From JADJWR01 sp964509545 (GTDB lineage Bacteria > Pseudomonadota > Gammaproteobacteria > Burkholderiales > Burkholderiaceae_F), in the NCBI GenBank assembly GCA_964509545.1, contig CAZDXQ010000017.1:6977-70976 (forward strand): a DNA stretch of 64,000 nucleotides, written 5' to 3'. The position numbers and the translations under genes are program-made. The stretch's first letter is position 1. Each line of letters begins with the position of its first letter. Positions 18,374-26,861 of the stretch are shown piece by piece. Below the pieces are notes generated by a model, which worked only from the letters and a program-made list of their open reading frames with translations, did not search any database and had not been told where the DNA came from.

Positions 18374-19240
18374 TCAGTGCACAGCCGGGCGCTCGCCGCT
18401 GCGGGTGGCGAATTTGTCATTGGTGAAGATCCACGTCCGCGTGATTTCAAGTACGTCGGTGTCGCGCGCGATCTCCGGCGGGAACGGCGGAAACGGTGCC
18501 GACAGCTTGACGATATGCCGCGCCGCGCGGTCGAGCACCGCCGAACCCGAAGATTCCTCGATCACTGCCTGCACCAGTCTGCCATCCGAGCCTATCACCA
18601 CCGTCATCCGCAGCGCGCCGTAGATGCGCCCGCGCGCCTCCTCAGGATAGTGCTCATTGCCGATCCGTTCCACCCAGGCACGCCAGTCCTCGACATAGCG
18701 CGCGTAGCGGTACTCCGATGTGCTCGGCATGAAGTGATGCCGGCGCGGCCGCTTCTGGTAATCGTTGATCCTCTTCGAGATCTCCGCCTGCAGCCGTGCC
18801 AGCAGATCGAGCGTGTTCTCGGCGCTGCCCGCATCCGGCTGCGGCACCGGATCGCGGCGCTCGGCTTCGCTGACGGCGAAATCGCCACGGTCGAACATCG
18901 CCAGCTTCTGCGGCTGCTGCTGCGTCCTTTCGACCCGCGCGCGCGCTGCCTCCAGCGTCTCGCCGTCAAGATGCTGCATCAGGTTCGGCAGCGGCGAGCT
19001 GCGTCGCCCGGCCTCATTGGCGCCGCCGCCGTCGAGATTGGCCTGCGCATAGGCCTCGGGGTTGTTCGGCCTCGCCGGCGACCGCGCATTGACGAGGATG
19101 ATTTCCAGCGCCGGATCGGTCGAGCGCAGCCGCAGCAGTTCCGGATCGACGAAACGGACCGCCAGCACCAATGCGTGCGCCGCGGCCGAAACGCCAAGCG
19201 CCCACATCAGGATCCGGTTCTGTTGCGTCGCGCGCTGCAT
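18374..19240 (-). CDS. TonB-like energy transducer (TonB C-terminal domain)
   Basis: A 288-residue inner-membrane protein with one N-terminal span (about 10-28: ILMWALGVSAAAHALVLAV), a long periplasmic linker with a coiled stretch around 95-160, and a TonB_C domain at about 175-275 (YPEEARGRIYGALRMTVVIG, VIEESSGSAVLDRAARHIV). It lacks the Pro-rich spacer of classical TonB, and no exbB or exbD is nearby. It may therefore serve envelope functions other than iron uptake. The linked rnb/tonB-like/aroE/mtgA order recurs in betaproteobacteria. Confidence 0.85.
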   Translation of the reverse strand: MQRATQQNRILMWALGVSAAAHALVLAVRFVDPELLRLRSTDPALEIILVNARSPARPNNPEAYAQANLDGGGANEAGRRSSPLPNLMQHLDGETLEAARARVERTQQQPQKLAMFDRGDFAVSEAERRDPVPQPDAGSAENTLDLLARLQAEISKRINDYQKRPRRHHFMPSTSEYRYARYVEDWRAWVERIGNEHYPEEARGRIYGALRMTVVIGSDGRLVQAVIEESSGSAVLDRAARHIVKLSAPFPPFPPEIARDTDVLEITRTWIFTNDKFATRSGERPAVH

Positions 19241-19323
19241 GGTGGCGGCGTCGTCAAGCCCCGCGGTCGAAAAACGCCGGCCGATTGTATCGATCGACCG
19301 TGCCCGCCAAGCCGAGGAAAAGC

Positions 19324-21318
19324 CTAGCCCGCTTGCGGTAGATCAGACAGCGGCGACGGCGCCTCGGCTGCGGCGGTTTCCGGCTCCGCAGTTTCCTCAT
19401 CCACGAGCGCCTCGACATTGCCGGCGGCCTCCAGCAGCACGCGGTGCAGCCGCAGTTCCACGGCCAGGTCGACCTCGTCGACGCCGAGCACGTCGACCTC
19501 GACTCTCTGGCCACGTTCGAGCAACGGCAGCCCGGCGAGCCGTGTCGCCAGCGGCATGCCATCGAGACGCAGCAGATCCGGCTTCAGCACGGTGGCGCCG
19601 ATGCGCCGGATGCCCTCCTGCTGCAGCCAGCGCAGGCACCAGTACCGTTCCATGCGTTCCTGGAACTCGGCGAAGCTCGCATAGGCGGCCTCGAAAGCGG
19701 AAACGATGCCATACAGCTCGGCATCGTTGGTCGAAAAAGGCGCCGGCTCGCCGTGCACCGCGGCGATCAGCTGCATCTGGTTGACCAGATCCACATAGCG
19801 GCGCAACGGCGAACTGCACCAGCAGTACTGCGCCACGCCCATGCTCTCGTGCGGCGCCGCCACCGTGCTCATGCGCACCCGCCCCGGCAGCAGCCGCCCG
19901 CCGACGCGCTCGAGGCTCTGCGAACGATAAATGCCGGCGCGCTTCAGCTCGGCCAGCCAGCCGCCCCAGTGGCTGTTGGCGAGGATCATCAGCTCGGCGA
20001 CGATAAGGTCGAGCGGGGCGCCGCGCCGGCGCGGGCGGATGCTGACGCGTGCCGCTTCGTCTTCGCCGTCGAGGACGAAGGTGTAGTCGACCTTGCCGAT
20101 CGGCTCCGGCCGGCCGCGCGCCTGCTCGCGCAGCGCCAGCAGCGAGCGGGCGAAATGCCAGAGGAACAGCAGCTCGCGCCCGTGCGGCACGTCGAGCGCG
20201 CCGGCGGCCATGTGCACGTCGGTGACCCGCTCGTCGAGCAGGTCGTGGCGAAGATTGGCGTCGATCCTGATCCGTTCCAGGCGCGTGTCGTAGGCCAGCG
20301 GCCGCAGGCTGTCGCGCTCGACGTCGACATAAAGCGACAGCACCGGAACGACCCGGCCGCCGGCGAGCGAAAAAGCGTCGATCCACGGCGCCGGCAGCAT
20401 CGTGATCTTCAGTCCCGGCGCGTAGATCGTCGACATCCGGCTGCGCGCCGCGAGATCCAGCATGTCGCCGCGGCCGATGGCCAGCGCCGGAGCGGCGATG
20501 TGGATGCCGACGCGGATGCGATCGGCGAGGAACTGGGCCGAGAACGCGTCGTCGATCTCTGTCGTGGCCGAGTCGTCGATCGAAAAGGCACCCACCGGCG
20601 CCAGCGGCAGATCCTGCAGCGGCGGCGGGCGCGGCAGGTCCGAGGCAAAACCGATGCCGTGCGGGAAGGTCGTGGCAAGGAAGCTGTCGCGGTGCCAGCG
20701 GTACGGCGAGGCGATTGCACCACGCGCCAGCAGCAGGCGCAGCGGCGAGCAGTGCAGTTCGGCCGCCGCCTGTTCGAGCGCCTTGTACTCGATGCCGTTG
20801 CGATCGGGTTTCACCAGCAGGTTGACGCCGAGCGCGCCGATGGCCGCCGGCAGTTCGCCCGCCTTGAGCATCTGCACGTACTGGCACTTCTGCTCCTCCT
20901 GCAGCCGCCGCCGCTCGAGCGCAGCCAGCGCCTGCTTCAGCGTCTCCGGCGGGGCCGGGCGGAAGCGGCCGCGTCCCTTGCGATGGAAGTACACCGGCGC
21001 GCCATGCAGCCGCAGCAGGATCGCTGCCGCTTCGACTGCCGACGGTGCGTGGCCGAAGTACTCGCCGGCCATTTCCTCGAAGCCGAACTCCTGCTGCGGC
21101 GCGCATTCCCAGAGGAAGTCGATGTCGATCGATTCGGCCTGGACCTGCGCCTGCTGCAGCAGCGCGGCCGGCGCCGGCGTCTCGAAGCGCAGCAGCACGT
21201 GCGAGGCGCGCACCTTGGTTCTCTTGCCGCTCGCGGTCTCGACCTGGTACGACGAATCGGTGGCGGCCAGCACGCTGCCCGCCTTGAAGTTCCCGTCGTC
21301 GTCAAACAGCAGGTTCAT
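19324..21318 (-). CDS. RNase II/RNase R family exoribonuclease
   Basis: A 664-residue RNB-domain protein that should degrade single-stranded RNA 3' to 5'. The catalytic segment FSIDDSATTEIDDAFS lies at about 245-260. Asp248, Asp256 and Asp257 match metal ligands, but the residue before IDD is Glu254 where E. coli RNase II has Asp207. Cold-shock and S1 domains are short or degenerate, and the C-terminal S1-like part ends in an acidic tail. ATG 21318 gives MNLLFDDDGNFKAG, a common start in this subfamily. It lies 12 bases after marC and is probably co-transcribed with it. Confidence 0.9.
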   Translation of the reverse strand: MNLLFDDDGNFKAGSVLAATDSSYQVETASGKRTKVRASHVLLRFETPAPAALLQQAQVQAESIDIDFLWECAPQQEFGFEEMAGEYFGHAPSAVEAAAILLRLHGAPVYFHRKGRGRFRPAPPETLKQALAALERRRLQEEQKCQYVQMLKAGELPAAIGALGVNLLVKPDRNGIEYKALEQAAAELHCSPLRLLLARGAIASPYRWHRDSFLATTFPHGIGFASDLPRPPPLQDLPLAPVGAFSIDDSATTEIDDAFSAQFLADRIRVGIHIAAPALAIGRGDMLDLAARSRMSTIYAPGLKITMLPAPWIDAFSLAGGRVVPVLSLYVDVERDSLRPLAYDTRLERIRIDANLRHDLLDERVTDVHMAAGALDVPHGRELLFLWHFARSLLALREQARGRPEPIGKVDYTFVLDGEDEAARVSIRPRRRGAPLDLIVAELMILANSHWGGWLAELKRAGIYRSQSLERVGGRLLPGRVRMSTVAAPHESMGVAQYCWCSSPLRRYVDLVNQMQLIAAVHGEPAPFSTNDAELYGIVSAFEAAYASFAEFQERMERYWCLRWLQQEGIRRIGATVLKPDLLRLDGMPLATRLAGLPLLERGQRVEVDVLGVDEVDLAVELRLHRVLLEAAGNVEALVDEETAEPETAAAEAPSPLSDLPQAG

Positions 21319-21330
21319 CGTTGCCTTCCG

Positions 21331-21927
21331 CTACAGGCCCGCAATGAAGGCCTTGATCCCGCGCAGCATCAGTTCGACCGCGATCGCCGCCAGCACCAGG
21401 CCGAGCAGCCGCTCGAAGGCGAGCGTCACGCGTTCGCCGAGCAGCCGCATGATGCGCTCGGAAAACGCCAACACGAACGCACTCACCGCCATTGCGATGG
21501 CAATGGCGATGACCCACTGCCACATCCGCGCCGGCTCGCGCGACACCAGCAGCAGCACGGTGGCCAGCGCCGACGGACCGGCGAGCGCTGGCACGGCCAG
21601 CGGCACGATGAACGGCTCACCGCCCGGCGCCTGGCCGAAGATGCCCTCGGGCGTCGGGAACACCATGCGCAGCGCGACCAGCATCAGCACCACGGCGCCG
21701 CCGATCTGCAGGCTCAGCTCGGACAACCCGAGCAGGCGCAGGAAAGGATCGCCGATGAAGACGAAGGTCACCAGCACGGCGAAGGCGATCAGGCACTCGC
21801 GCAGGATGATCGTCCGCCGCCGCTCGCGCGGCACGTCCTGCAGTGCGCTGATGAAGATCGGGATATTGCCGACCGGGTCGCAGACGATCAGCAGCAGCAG
21901 CACCGCCGAGGCGAAGCTCGTTTCCAT
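21331..21927 (-). CDS. MarC-family integral membrane protein
   Basis: A 198-residue protein with about six membrane helices, of the MarC/YchE family; substrates are uncertain and the earlier link to antibiotic resistance has been withdrawn. LLLLIVCDPVGNIPIFI and VPLAVPALAGPSALATVLLL are the two family half-repeat motifs. The start overlaps the ybaK stop by one base (TGATG), showing coupling. Length is typical. Confidence 0.9.
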   Translation of the reverse strand: METSFASAVLLLLIVCDPVGNIPIFISALQDVPRERRRTIILRECLIAFAVLVTFVFIGDPFLRLLGLSELSLQIGGAVVLMLVALRMVFPTPEGIFGQAPGGEPFIVPLAVPALAGPSALATVLLLVSREPARMWQWVIAIAIAMAVSAFVLAFSERIMRLLGERVTLAFERLLGLVLAAIAVELMLRGIKAFIAGL

Positions 21928-22415
21928 CAGCCGATGTCGATCTCTCGCCCGCCGCTGGCGGCGACCAGCTGCGCCGGCGCGACGGCGAAGACGCAGTGCG
22001 GCGTGCCGCCCGCCGCCCATACGGTGTCGAAGCGCCGCAGCGAGGCATCGACGAAGGTCGCCAGCGGCGCCGGGTGCGCCACCGGCGCCACGCCGCCGAT
22101 CGCGAAGCCGGTTTTTTCGCGGACAAACTCCGGTGACGCCCGCTCGATCGGCTCGCCGAGCGCCCCGGCAACGCGCTTCTCGTCGACGCGCCGGTCGCCC
22201 GCGGCGATCACCAGCACCGCCCGCGCGCTGTCGCGGCCGCGGAAGACAAGCGACTTGGCGATGCGGCCGACGCCGATGCCGAGCGCGTCGGCGGCCTGCT
22301 GCGAGGTGCGTGCCGCCACCGGCAGTTCGATCACCTGCGATTCGATGCCGAGCGCCTGCAGCGCGGCCTGCACACGCTGCGCCGAGGCGGGCAAGGCGGA
22401 ACCGCGAGCCGCCAT
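21927..22415 (-). CDS. YbaK/EbsC-type aminoacyl-tRNA deacylase
   Basis: A 162-residue editing-domain protein related to YbaK and ProX, which hydrolyse mischarged tRNA (Cys-tRNA-Pro or Ala-tRNA-Pro). The family lysine is in RIAKSLVF near residue 54, and the conserved glycine loop is GFAIGGVAPVAHP near 103-115. Specificity cannot be decided from sequence. A type 1 ProRS gene lies at 45681 and its possible substrate tRNA-Pro at 52330. The start overlaps the stop of the dehydrogenase fragment by one base (TGATG). Confidence 0.87.
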   Translation of the reverse strand: MAARGSALPASAQRVQAALQALGIESQVIELPVAARTSQQAADALGIGVGRIAKSLVFRGRDSARAVLVIAAGDRRVDEKRVAGALGEPIERASPEFVREKTGFAIGGVAPVAHPAPLATFVDASLRRFDTVWAAGGTPHCVFAVAPAQLVAASGGREIDIG

Positions 22416-22537
22416 CAGGCCGCCCGTCCGCCGGCGAGCGCGATCGCCGCGCCGTCCGCGGCGAACCCGTGCGCGGTCGTCGCACCGGTGCCCTGCGCGA
22501 CGCCGGCGACGGTCGCAACCCTGCCTGTACGGTGCAT
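22415..22537 (-). pseudogene. Fragment of a short-chain dehydrogenase/reductase (N-terminal Rossmann unit)
   Basis: A 40-codon frame from ATG 22537 reads RVATVAGVAQGTGATTA followed by HGFAADGAAIALAGGRAA and stop. This fits the first beta-alpha-beta unit of short-chain dehydrogenases, whose usual form is VTGAAQGIGAATA then FAAEGA. The Thr of the TGxxxGxG cofactor motif is replaced by Ala, and no active-site Ser/Tyr/Lys region follows, because the frame ends at the ybaK start. It looks like a degraded remnant now serving as the leader of ybaK, where TGATG could couple translation. I could not run a profile search, so the family call rests on motif reading. Confidence 0.55.
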
Positions 22538-22554
22538 GTCGCCTGTGCCTTGTC

Positions 22555-23124
22555 CTAATCGATGCCGCAGAACGCCAGCACCTCGTCGATGTACGCCGCG
22601 AAGTCGCTGATCTCGTGGTTCGAGCCGTCGATGATCCGCTGCCGGCAGCCGGCGTACTTTGCCGCCATGCTGCGCCAGTCGATGACCTCGTCGCCCGTGG
22701 CGGCGACGAGCAGATAGCGCTGCGGCCGGGTGATGAGCGGCGTGTCGAGCGCCAGCAGCTCGTCCATGTGCTCGGGCCTGACGTCGATCGTCTGCGTGGA
22801 GAAGAAGATCTGCTGCGTCCCCAGATGCGCGCGCAGGTCGCGATAGGGCGTGATCGCCGGATTCAGCAGCACGGCGCGGCAGCCGGTGCGCTCGGCGAGC
22901 CAGGTGGCGTAATAGCCGCCGAGCGAAGAGCCGATCAGCGCCAACTCGTCCGGATCCTCGAGGCGCGCCGTGGCCTCGATGAGCTGCGCCGCGGCGCGCG
23001 GCGAGGCCGGCAGTTGCGGGCAGACATAGTCGTCGAGCCGACCGCGCGCCGCCATGGCGGCGCGCACCATCTGCGCCTTCTTCGACTGCGGCGACGAGCG
23101 GAAGCCGTGCAGGTAAACGATCAC
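22555..23124 (-). CDS. YqiA/YcfP-type alpha/beta-fold esterase
   Basis: A 189-residue cytosolic hydrolase. YLHGFRSSPQS at the N-terminus supplies the oxyanion region, Ser in GSSLGGYYATWLAE (near residue 66) is the nucleophile, Asp in TGDEVIDW and His in GSNHEISDF complete the triad. E. coli YqiA is an esterase with short-chain activity; the natural substrate is unknown. The start overlaps the mpl stop by four bases (ATGA), so it is coupled to mpl. Confidence 0.88.
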   Translation of the reverse strand: MIVYLHGFRSSPQSKKAQMVRAAMAARGRLDDYVCPQLPASPRAAAQLIEATARLEDPDELALIGSSLGGYYATWLAERTGCRAVLLNPAITPYRDLRAHLGTQQIFFSTQTIDVRPEHMDELLALDTPLITRPQRYLLVAATGDEVIDWRSMAAKYAGCRQRIIDGSNHEISDFAAYIDEVLAFCGID

Positions 23125-24512
23125 GCCGCCTGCTCCCGCGGCAATGACACCGACAGCGCGGCCAGCAGCCGCTCGTGCACGCCGCCGAAGCCGCCGTTGC
23201 TCATCACGAGCACGTGGTCCCCGGGGCGCGCCGCCGCCGTGACCGCGCGCACCAGCGCCTCGAGGTCGTCGAAGCTCGCCGCGCGCGCGCCCATCGGCGC
23301 CAGCACCTGCGCCGGCTCCCAGCCCAGCGCGTTCTTGCCGCTGCGCTCGCCGTAACAGAACACCAGATCCGCCGCCTGCAGGCTGCCGGGAAGGCGGGCG
23401 CTCATCGTGCCCAGCTTCATTGTGTTTGAGCGCGGCTCCAGCACGGCAAGGATGCGCGCCGCCCCGACGCGGCGGCGCAGACCGGCCAGCGTCGCCTCGA
23501 TGGCGGTGGGGTGGTGCGCGAAGTCGTCATAGACGGTGACTCCGGCGGCAACGCCGCGTACCTCGAGCCGCCGGCGCACTCCGGCGAAGCGCGACAGCGC
23601 CTCGATGGCGACCGCCGGGGCGACACCGGCGTGTCGCGCGGCGGCAATGGCCGCCAGCGCATTGCTGCGGTTGTGGCCGCCGGCCTGCGGCAACGTCAGC
23701 CGGCCGTACACCTGGGCGCCGAAGGCGACATCGAAAGCGTGCTGCGCATCTTCGTCGACCGCCTGCGCATGCCAGCCCTCGCCGATGTCGAACGCCTCGA
23801 CCTCCGACCAGCAGCCGCGCGCCAGAACCCGCGCCAGCGCGGCATCGGCGCCATTGACGATCAGGCGACCGCGGCCGGGCACGCCGCGCACCAGGTGGTG
23901 GAACTGGGTCTCGATCGCGGCCAGGTCGGCGAAGATGTCGGCATGGTCGTATTCGAGATTGTTCAGCACCGCGGTGCGCGGAAAGTAGTGGACGAACTTG
24001 CTGCGTTTGTCGAAGAACGCCGTGTCGTACTCGTCGGCCTCGATGACGAAGAAGCCGTGCCGGCCGGCGCGCGCCGAAACGCCGAAGTCCGCCGGTACGC
24101 CGCCGATCAGGAATCCCGGCGCCAGGCCGGCATGCTCGAGAATGGTCGCCAGCATGGCGGAAACGGTGGTCTTGCCGTGCGTGCCGGCCACCGCCAGCAC
24201 CCAGCGGCCGGACAGGAGGTTTTCGCCGACCCACTGCGGCCCGGAGATGAAGCGCGCCCCGGCTTCGAGGATCGCCTCCATCAGCGGATTGCCGCGCGTG
24301 ACCACGTTGCCGATGACGAAAAGATCCGGGCCCAGCGCGAGCTGGTCGGCGCCGTAGCCCTCGATCACCTCTATGCCGGCACCGCGCAACTGCTCGCTCA
24401 TCGGCGGGTAGACATTGGCATCACAGCCGGTGACGCGGTGGCCTGCGGCCAGAGCCAGCTCGGCCACGCCGCCCATGAACGTGCCACAGATGCCGAGAAT
24501 ATGAAGATGCAA
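23121..24512 (-). CDS. mpl: UDP-N-acetylmuramate:L-alanyl-gamma-D-glutamyl-meso-diaminopimelate ligase
   Basis: Mpl reattaches the recycled murein tripeptide to UDP-MurNAc in the cytosol. The 463-residue product belongs to the Mur ligase family: Rossmann-like N-terminus (HILGICGTFMGG), ATP loop AGTHGKTT, IEADEYDTAFFDKRSKFVHY, and a C-terminal domain with DDFAHHPTAI. I start at TTG 24512, which gives the standard MHLHILGICG end and has AGGCGGGA upstream. The GTG at 24530 is an alternative adding six residues. It links functionally to ampD (37907) in murein recycling. Confidence 0.93.
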   Translation of the reverse strand: MHLHILGICGTFMGGVAELALAAGHRVTGCDANVYPPMSEQLRGAGIEVIEGYGADQLALGPDLFVIGNVVTRGNPLMEAILEAGARFISGPQWVGENLLSGRWVLAVAGTHGKTTVSAMLATILEHAGLAPGFLIGGVPADFGVSARAGRHGFFVIEADEYDTAFFDKRSKFVHYFPRTAVLNNLEYDHADIFADLAAIETQFHHLVRGVPGRGRLIVNGADAALARVLARGCWSEVEAFDIGEGWHAQAVDEDAQHAFDVAFGAQVYGRLTLPQAGGHNRSNALAAIAAARHAGVAPAVAIEALSRFAGVRRRLEVRGVAAGVTVYDDFAHHPTAIEATLAGLRRRVGAARILAVLEPRSNTMKLGTMSARLPGSLQAADLVFCYGERSGKNALGWEPAQVLAPMGARAASFDDLEALVRAVTAAARPGDHVLVMSNGGFGGVHERLLAALSVSLPREQAA

Positions 24513-24575
24513 GGTGCGTTCCCGCCTCACGAAAGGCCGCCAAGTTTAAGGGGCGCCGTTGGTTAGACTTCGCCG

Positions 24576-25241
24576 ATGATCCGGTCCGAGTCCAGAGCGG
24601 GAAACCGCGACGAGCTGACGATCGAACTGGCGGCCACCGCCGCGAGGCTGATCGCCGAGGACGGGTGTGACTACGCCACTGCCAAGCGCAAGGCGGTGCA
24701 GCTGGTGCTCGGCGAGGCGCGCGCGGCGCGCGCCCTGCTGCCCGAAAATGAACTGGTCGAATGCGAATTGCGGCGCTATCTGCGCACCTTCGGCGGCGCC
24801 GAACACGCCGAGCGGCTCGGCGAAATGCGGGCCATCGCCTTGTCGCTGATGGAGTTTCTGGGGCAGTTCAATCCGCACCTTGTCGGCGCCGTGCTCAATG
24901 GGACTGCCACCGAGCACTCCGATATCCATATCCACCTTTTTACCGACAGCGCCAAGGACGTCGAGATCTTTCTGCTCAACGAAGGGCTGCGCTTCGAGGT
25001 CGACGCGGCGCACGAGCCGGCCGGAGCGCTCGAGTCGATCCATCTGCAGGTGCCGCGGCCGCTGCTGCAGGGCCGCCGGCTCGCGCCGTCCGCGGTCCTC
25101 AGCGTGCTGCCCACCGACGCGGTCCGCGTTGCATCACGGTTCCGCTCCAGCGATCCGTCACTGTCGGCGACAGAGAAGGCCGGCCGAGCCGGAATCTCCG
25201 CCCTGCGCGCCCTCCTCAGCCAGCGAGGCGCCGGACGTTGA
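24576..25241 (+). CDS. Conserved protein with a nucleotidyltransferase-like motif
   Basis: A 221-residue cytosolic protein without signal or membrane segments. Residues about 104-122 read VGAVLNGTATEHSDIHIHL, which resembles the GS...SDIDL motif of minimal nucleotidyltransferases, with His in place of the second Asp. The N-terminal 60 residues are helical (LAATAARLIAEDGCDYATAK). I do not know its function. It is divergent from mpl by 63 bases and followed 5 bases later by the TlpA-like gene, and it seems to keep this position in related genomes as far as I recall. Confidence 0.7.
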   Translation: MIRSESRAGNRDELTIELAATAARLIAEDGCDYATAKRKAVQLVLGEARAARALLPENELVECELRRYLRTFGGAEHAERLGEMRAIALSLMEFLGQFNPHLVGAVLNGTATEHSDIHIHLFTDSAKDVEIFLLNEGLRFEVDAAHEPAGALESIHLQVPRPLLQGRRLAPSAVLSVLPTDAVRVASRFRSSDPSLSATEKAGRAGISALRALLSQRGAGR

Positions 25242-25246
25242 GCGCA

Positions 25247-25828
25247 ATGCAGCCACTGCAGGACGAGCCGGGCGAGCCGCCGAACAGAGGCCGGGTGAGC
25301 CGACGCACCGGTCTGGTCTTTCTGGCCACCGGGCTGGTCGCGGCCGGAGTCGGCGCCACCTTGCATTGGTGGCGCACGCAACCGAAGTCGGCCGCCGAAG
25401 CGTCGGCCCCACTCTTCGCGGCGACCTTTCCTGACGCCGACGGCCGCCCGCAGCCGCTGGCGCAGTGGCGAGGCCGCATTCTGGTGGTGAATTTCTGGGC
25501 GACATGGTGTCCTCCATGCGTCGAAGAAATGCCCAACCTGCAGAAAGTGCGCGACCAGTTCAGGCAACGCGGCGTGGAAGTCATCGGCATCGGCATCGAC
25601 GGCGCCGCAAAGATCGCCGAATTCCGCGACAGGCATGGCCTGTCCCTGCCGCTGCTCGTGGCCGGCGCGGGTGGCAGCGAGTTGAATCGTGCATTGGGCA
25701 ACAGCAGCGGCGCCTTGCCCTTCACCGTGTTGATCGGGACCGACGGCCGGGTCCGACAGCGGCATCTCGGCCAGGTCCGGGTCGAGCAGTTGCAGCGGTG
25801 GATCGAGTCAGCGATCCGCGCCGTCTGA
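25247..25828 (+). CDS. TlpA-like thiol:disulfide oxidoreductase
   Basis: A 193-residue membrane-anchored thioredoxin-fold protein. A single span at about 22-41 follows a basic N-terminus, so the domain faces the periplasm. The active site is WCPPC with Cys88 and Cys91, after LVVNFWAT, and the cis-Pro lies in GALPFTVLIG. Such proteins act as reductants in cytochrome c maturation or protein thiol repair; no ccm genes are nearby to decide. ATG 25247 lies 5 bases after the preceding stop. Confidence 0.9.
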   Translation: MQPLQDEPGEPPNRGRVSRRTGLVFLATGLVAAGVGATLHWWRTQPKSAAEASAPLFAATFPDADGRPQPLAQWRGRILVVNFWATWCPPCVEEMPNLQKVRDQFRQRGVEVIGIGIDGAAKIAEFRDRHGLSLPLLVAGAGGSELNRALGNSSGALPFTVLIGTDGRVRQRHLGQVRVEQLQRWIESAIRAV

Positions 25829-25919
25829 CCAAGTCGCTGGACAGGGCGGCGCCAAAAGAACAGAATCTGCCCTCATTTTCACGGAATGGCGGCTTTTTTC
25901 ACCGAAAAGCCTCCCGCCC

Positions 25920-26363
25920 ATGGCGCGCAACATCCTGGTCCTGAACGGTCCGAACCTCAATCTGCTGGGTGCGCGCGAGCCGCGGATATACGGCTCGGCG
26001 ACCCTCGCCGATATCGAGCGCGATCTGGCGGCGATCGCTGCGGCAATTCCCGCAAACATCGCGTTCCTGCAGAGCAACCATGAGGGCGCGCTGATCGACC
26101 GCATCCACGCCGCGCGCGCCGAAGCGGTGGATTTCATCATCATCAACGCTGGCGCACTGACGCACACGAGCGTGGCCCTGCGCGACGCGTTGTCCGCCGT
26201 GGCCATTCCGTTTGTCGAGGTGCACCTGTCGAATGTGCACAAGCGCGAGGAGTTCCGGCACCGGTCTTATCTCTCCGACCACGCCGTCGGCGTCATCGCC
26301 GGGCTCGGCGCGGCCGGTTACCGCTACGCGCTGCAGTTCGCGCTCGAATGGCAGCCGTCCTGA
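25920..26363 (+). CDS. aroQ: Type II 3-dehydroquinate dehydratase
   Basis: AroQ converts 3-dehydroquinate to 3-dehydroshikimate. The 147-residue product is a typical flavodoxin-like subunit: NGPNLNLLG at 9-17, catalytic Tyr24 in REPRIYG, the active-site NHEG near 57-60, NAGALTHTSVALRDA, and EVHLSNVHKREEFR. It opens the conserved aroQ-accB-accC-prmA series, though why aroQ sits with biotin carboxylase genes is not clear. Confidence 0.97.
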   Translation: MARNILVLNGPNLNLLGAREPRIYGSATLADIERDLAAIAAAIPANIAFLQSNHEGALIDRIHAARAEAVDFIIINAGALTHTSVALRDALSAVAIPFVEVHLSNVHKREEFRHRSYLSDHAVGVIAGLGAAGYRYALQFALEWQPS

Positions 26364-26393
26364 GCGGCCGCAGCTGACAGCGCAGGAGGACGC

Positions 26394-26861
26394 ATGGATT
26401 TGCGCAAGCTCAAGACGCTGATCGATCTCGTCGCCGAATCCGGCATTGCCGAGATCGAGGTAACCGAAGGCGAGGACAAGGTCAGGATCGTCAAGCATGC
26501 CTCGGCTGCGGTTGCCGTTGCGGCGCCGGCGCCGGCACAAGTGGCGGCCGCTCTGCCCGCCAGTTTGCCGGCCGCTTCGACGCAGCCGATTGCGGCGCCC
26601 TCCGAGGCGGCGCCGACGGAGCCGAAAGGAAATGTCGTCAAGTCGCCGATGGTCGGCACCTTCTACCGTTCGCCAAGCCCCGGCGCCAAGCCGTTCATCG
26701 AGGTCGGGCAGATGGTGAAGCCCGGCGACACGCTATGCATCATCGAGGCGATGAAGCTGCTCAACGAGATCGAAGCGGAGGTCGCCGGCGAAGTCAAGGA
26801 AATCCTGGTCGAGAACGGCCAGCCGGTCGAATACGGCCAGCCGCTTTTCGTCATCGTCTAG
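26394..26861 (+). CDS. accB: Biotin carboxyl carrier protein of acetyl-CoA carboxylase
   Basis: AccB carries biotin between the biotin carboxylase and carboxyltransferase of acetyl-CoA carboxylase. The 155-residue product has the usual N-terminal region (LRKLKTLIDLVAESGIAEI), an Ala/Pro-rich hinge at about 38-76 and the biotinyl domain, with the biotin lysine Lys121 in IIEAMKLLNEI. AGGAGG stands just before the ATG. It lies 30 bases after aroQ. Confidence 0.97.
   Translation: MDLRKLKTLIDLVAESGIAEIEVTEGEDKVRIVKHASAAVAVAAPAPAQVAAALPASLPAASTQPIAAPSEAAPTEPKGNVVKSPMVGTFYRSPSPGAKPFIEVGQMVKPGDTLCIIEAMKLLNEIEAEVAGEVKEILVENGQPVEYGQPLFVIV

Noticed and set aside
19444..23355. Very long plus-strand open frame (about 1300 codons)
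   Set aside because: It is antisense to the RNase II-like gene, marC, ybaK and yqiA, all with clear family motifs. Its Arg/Gln/His/Asp-rich composition is typical of the mirror frame in GC-rich DNA.
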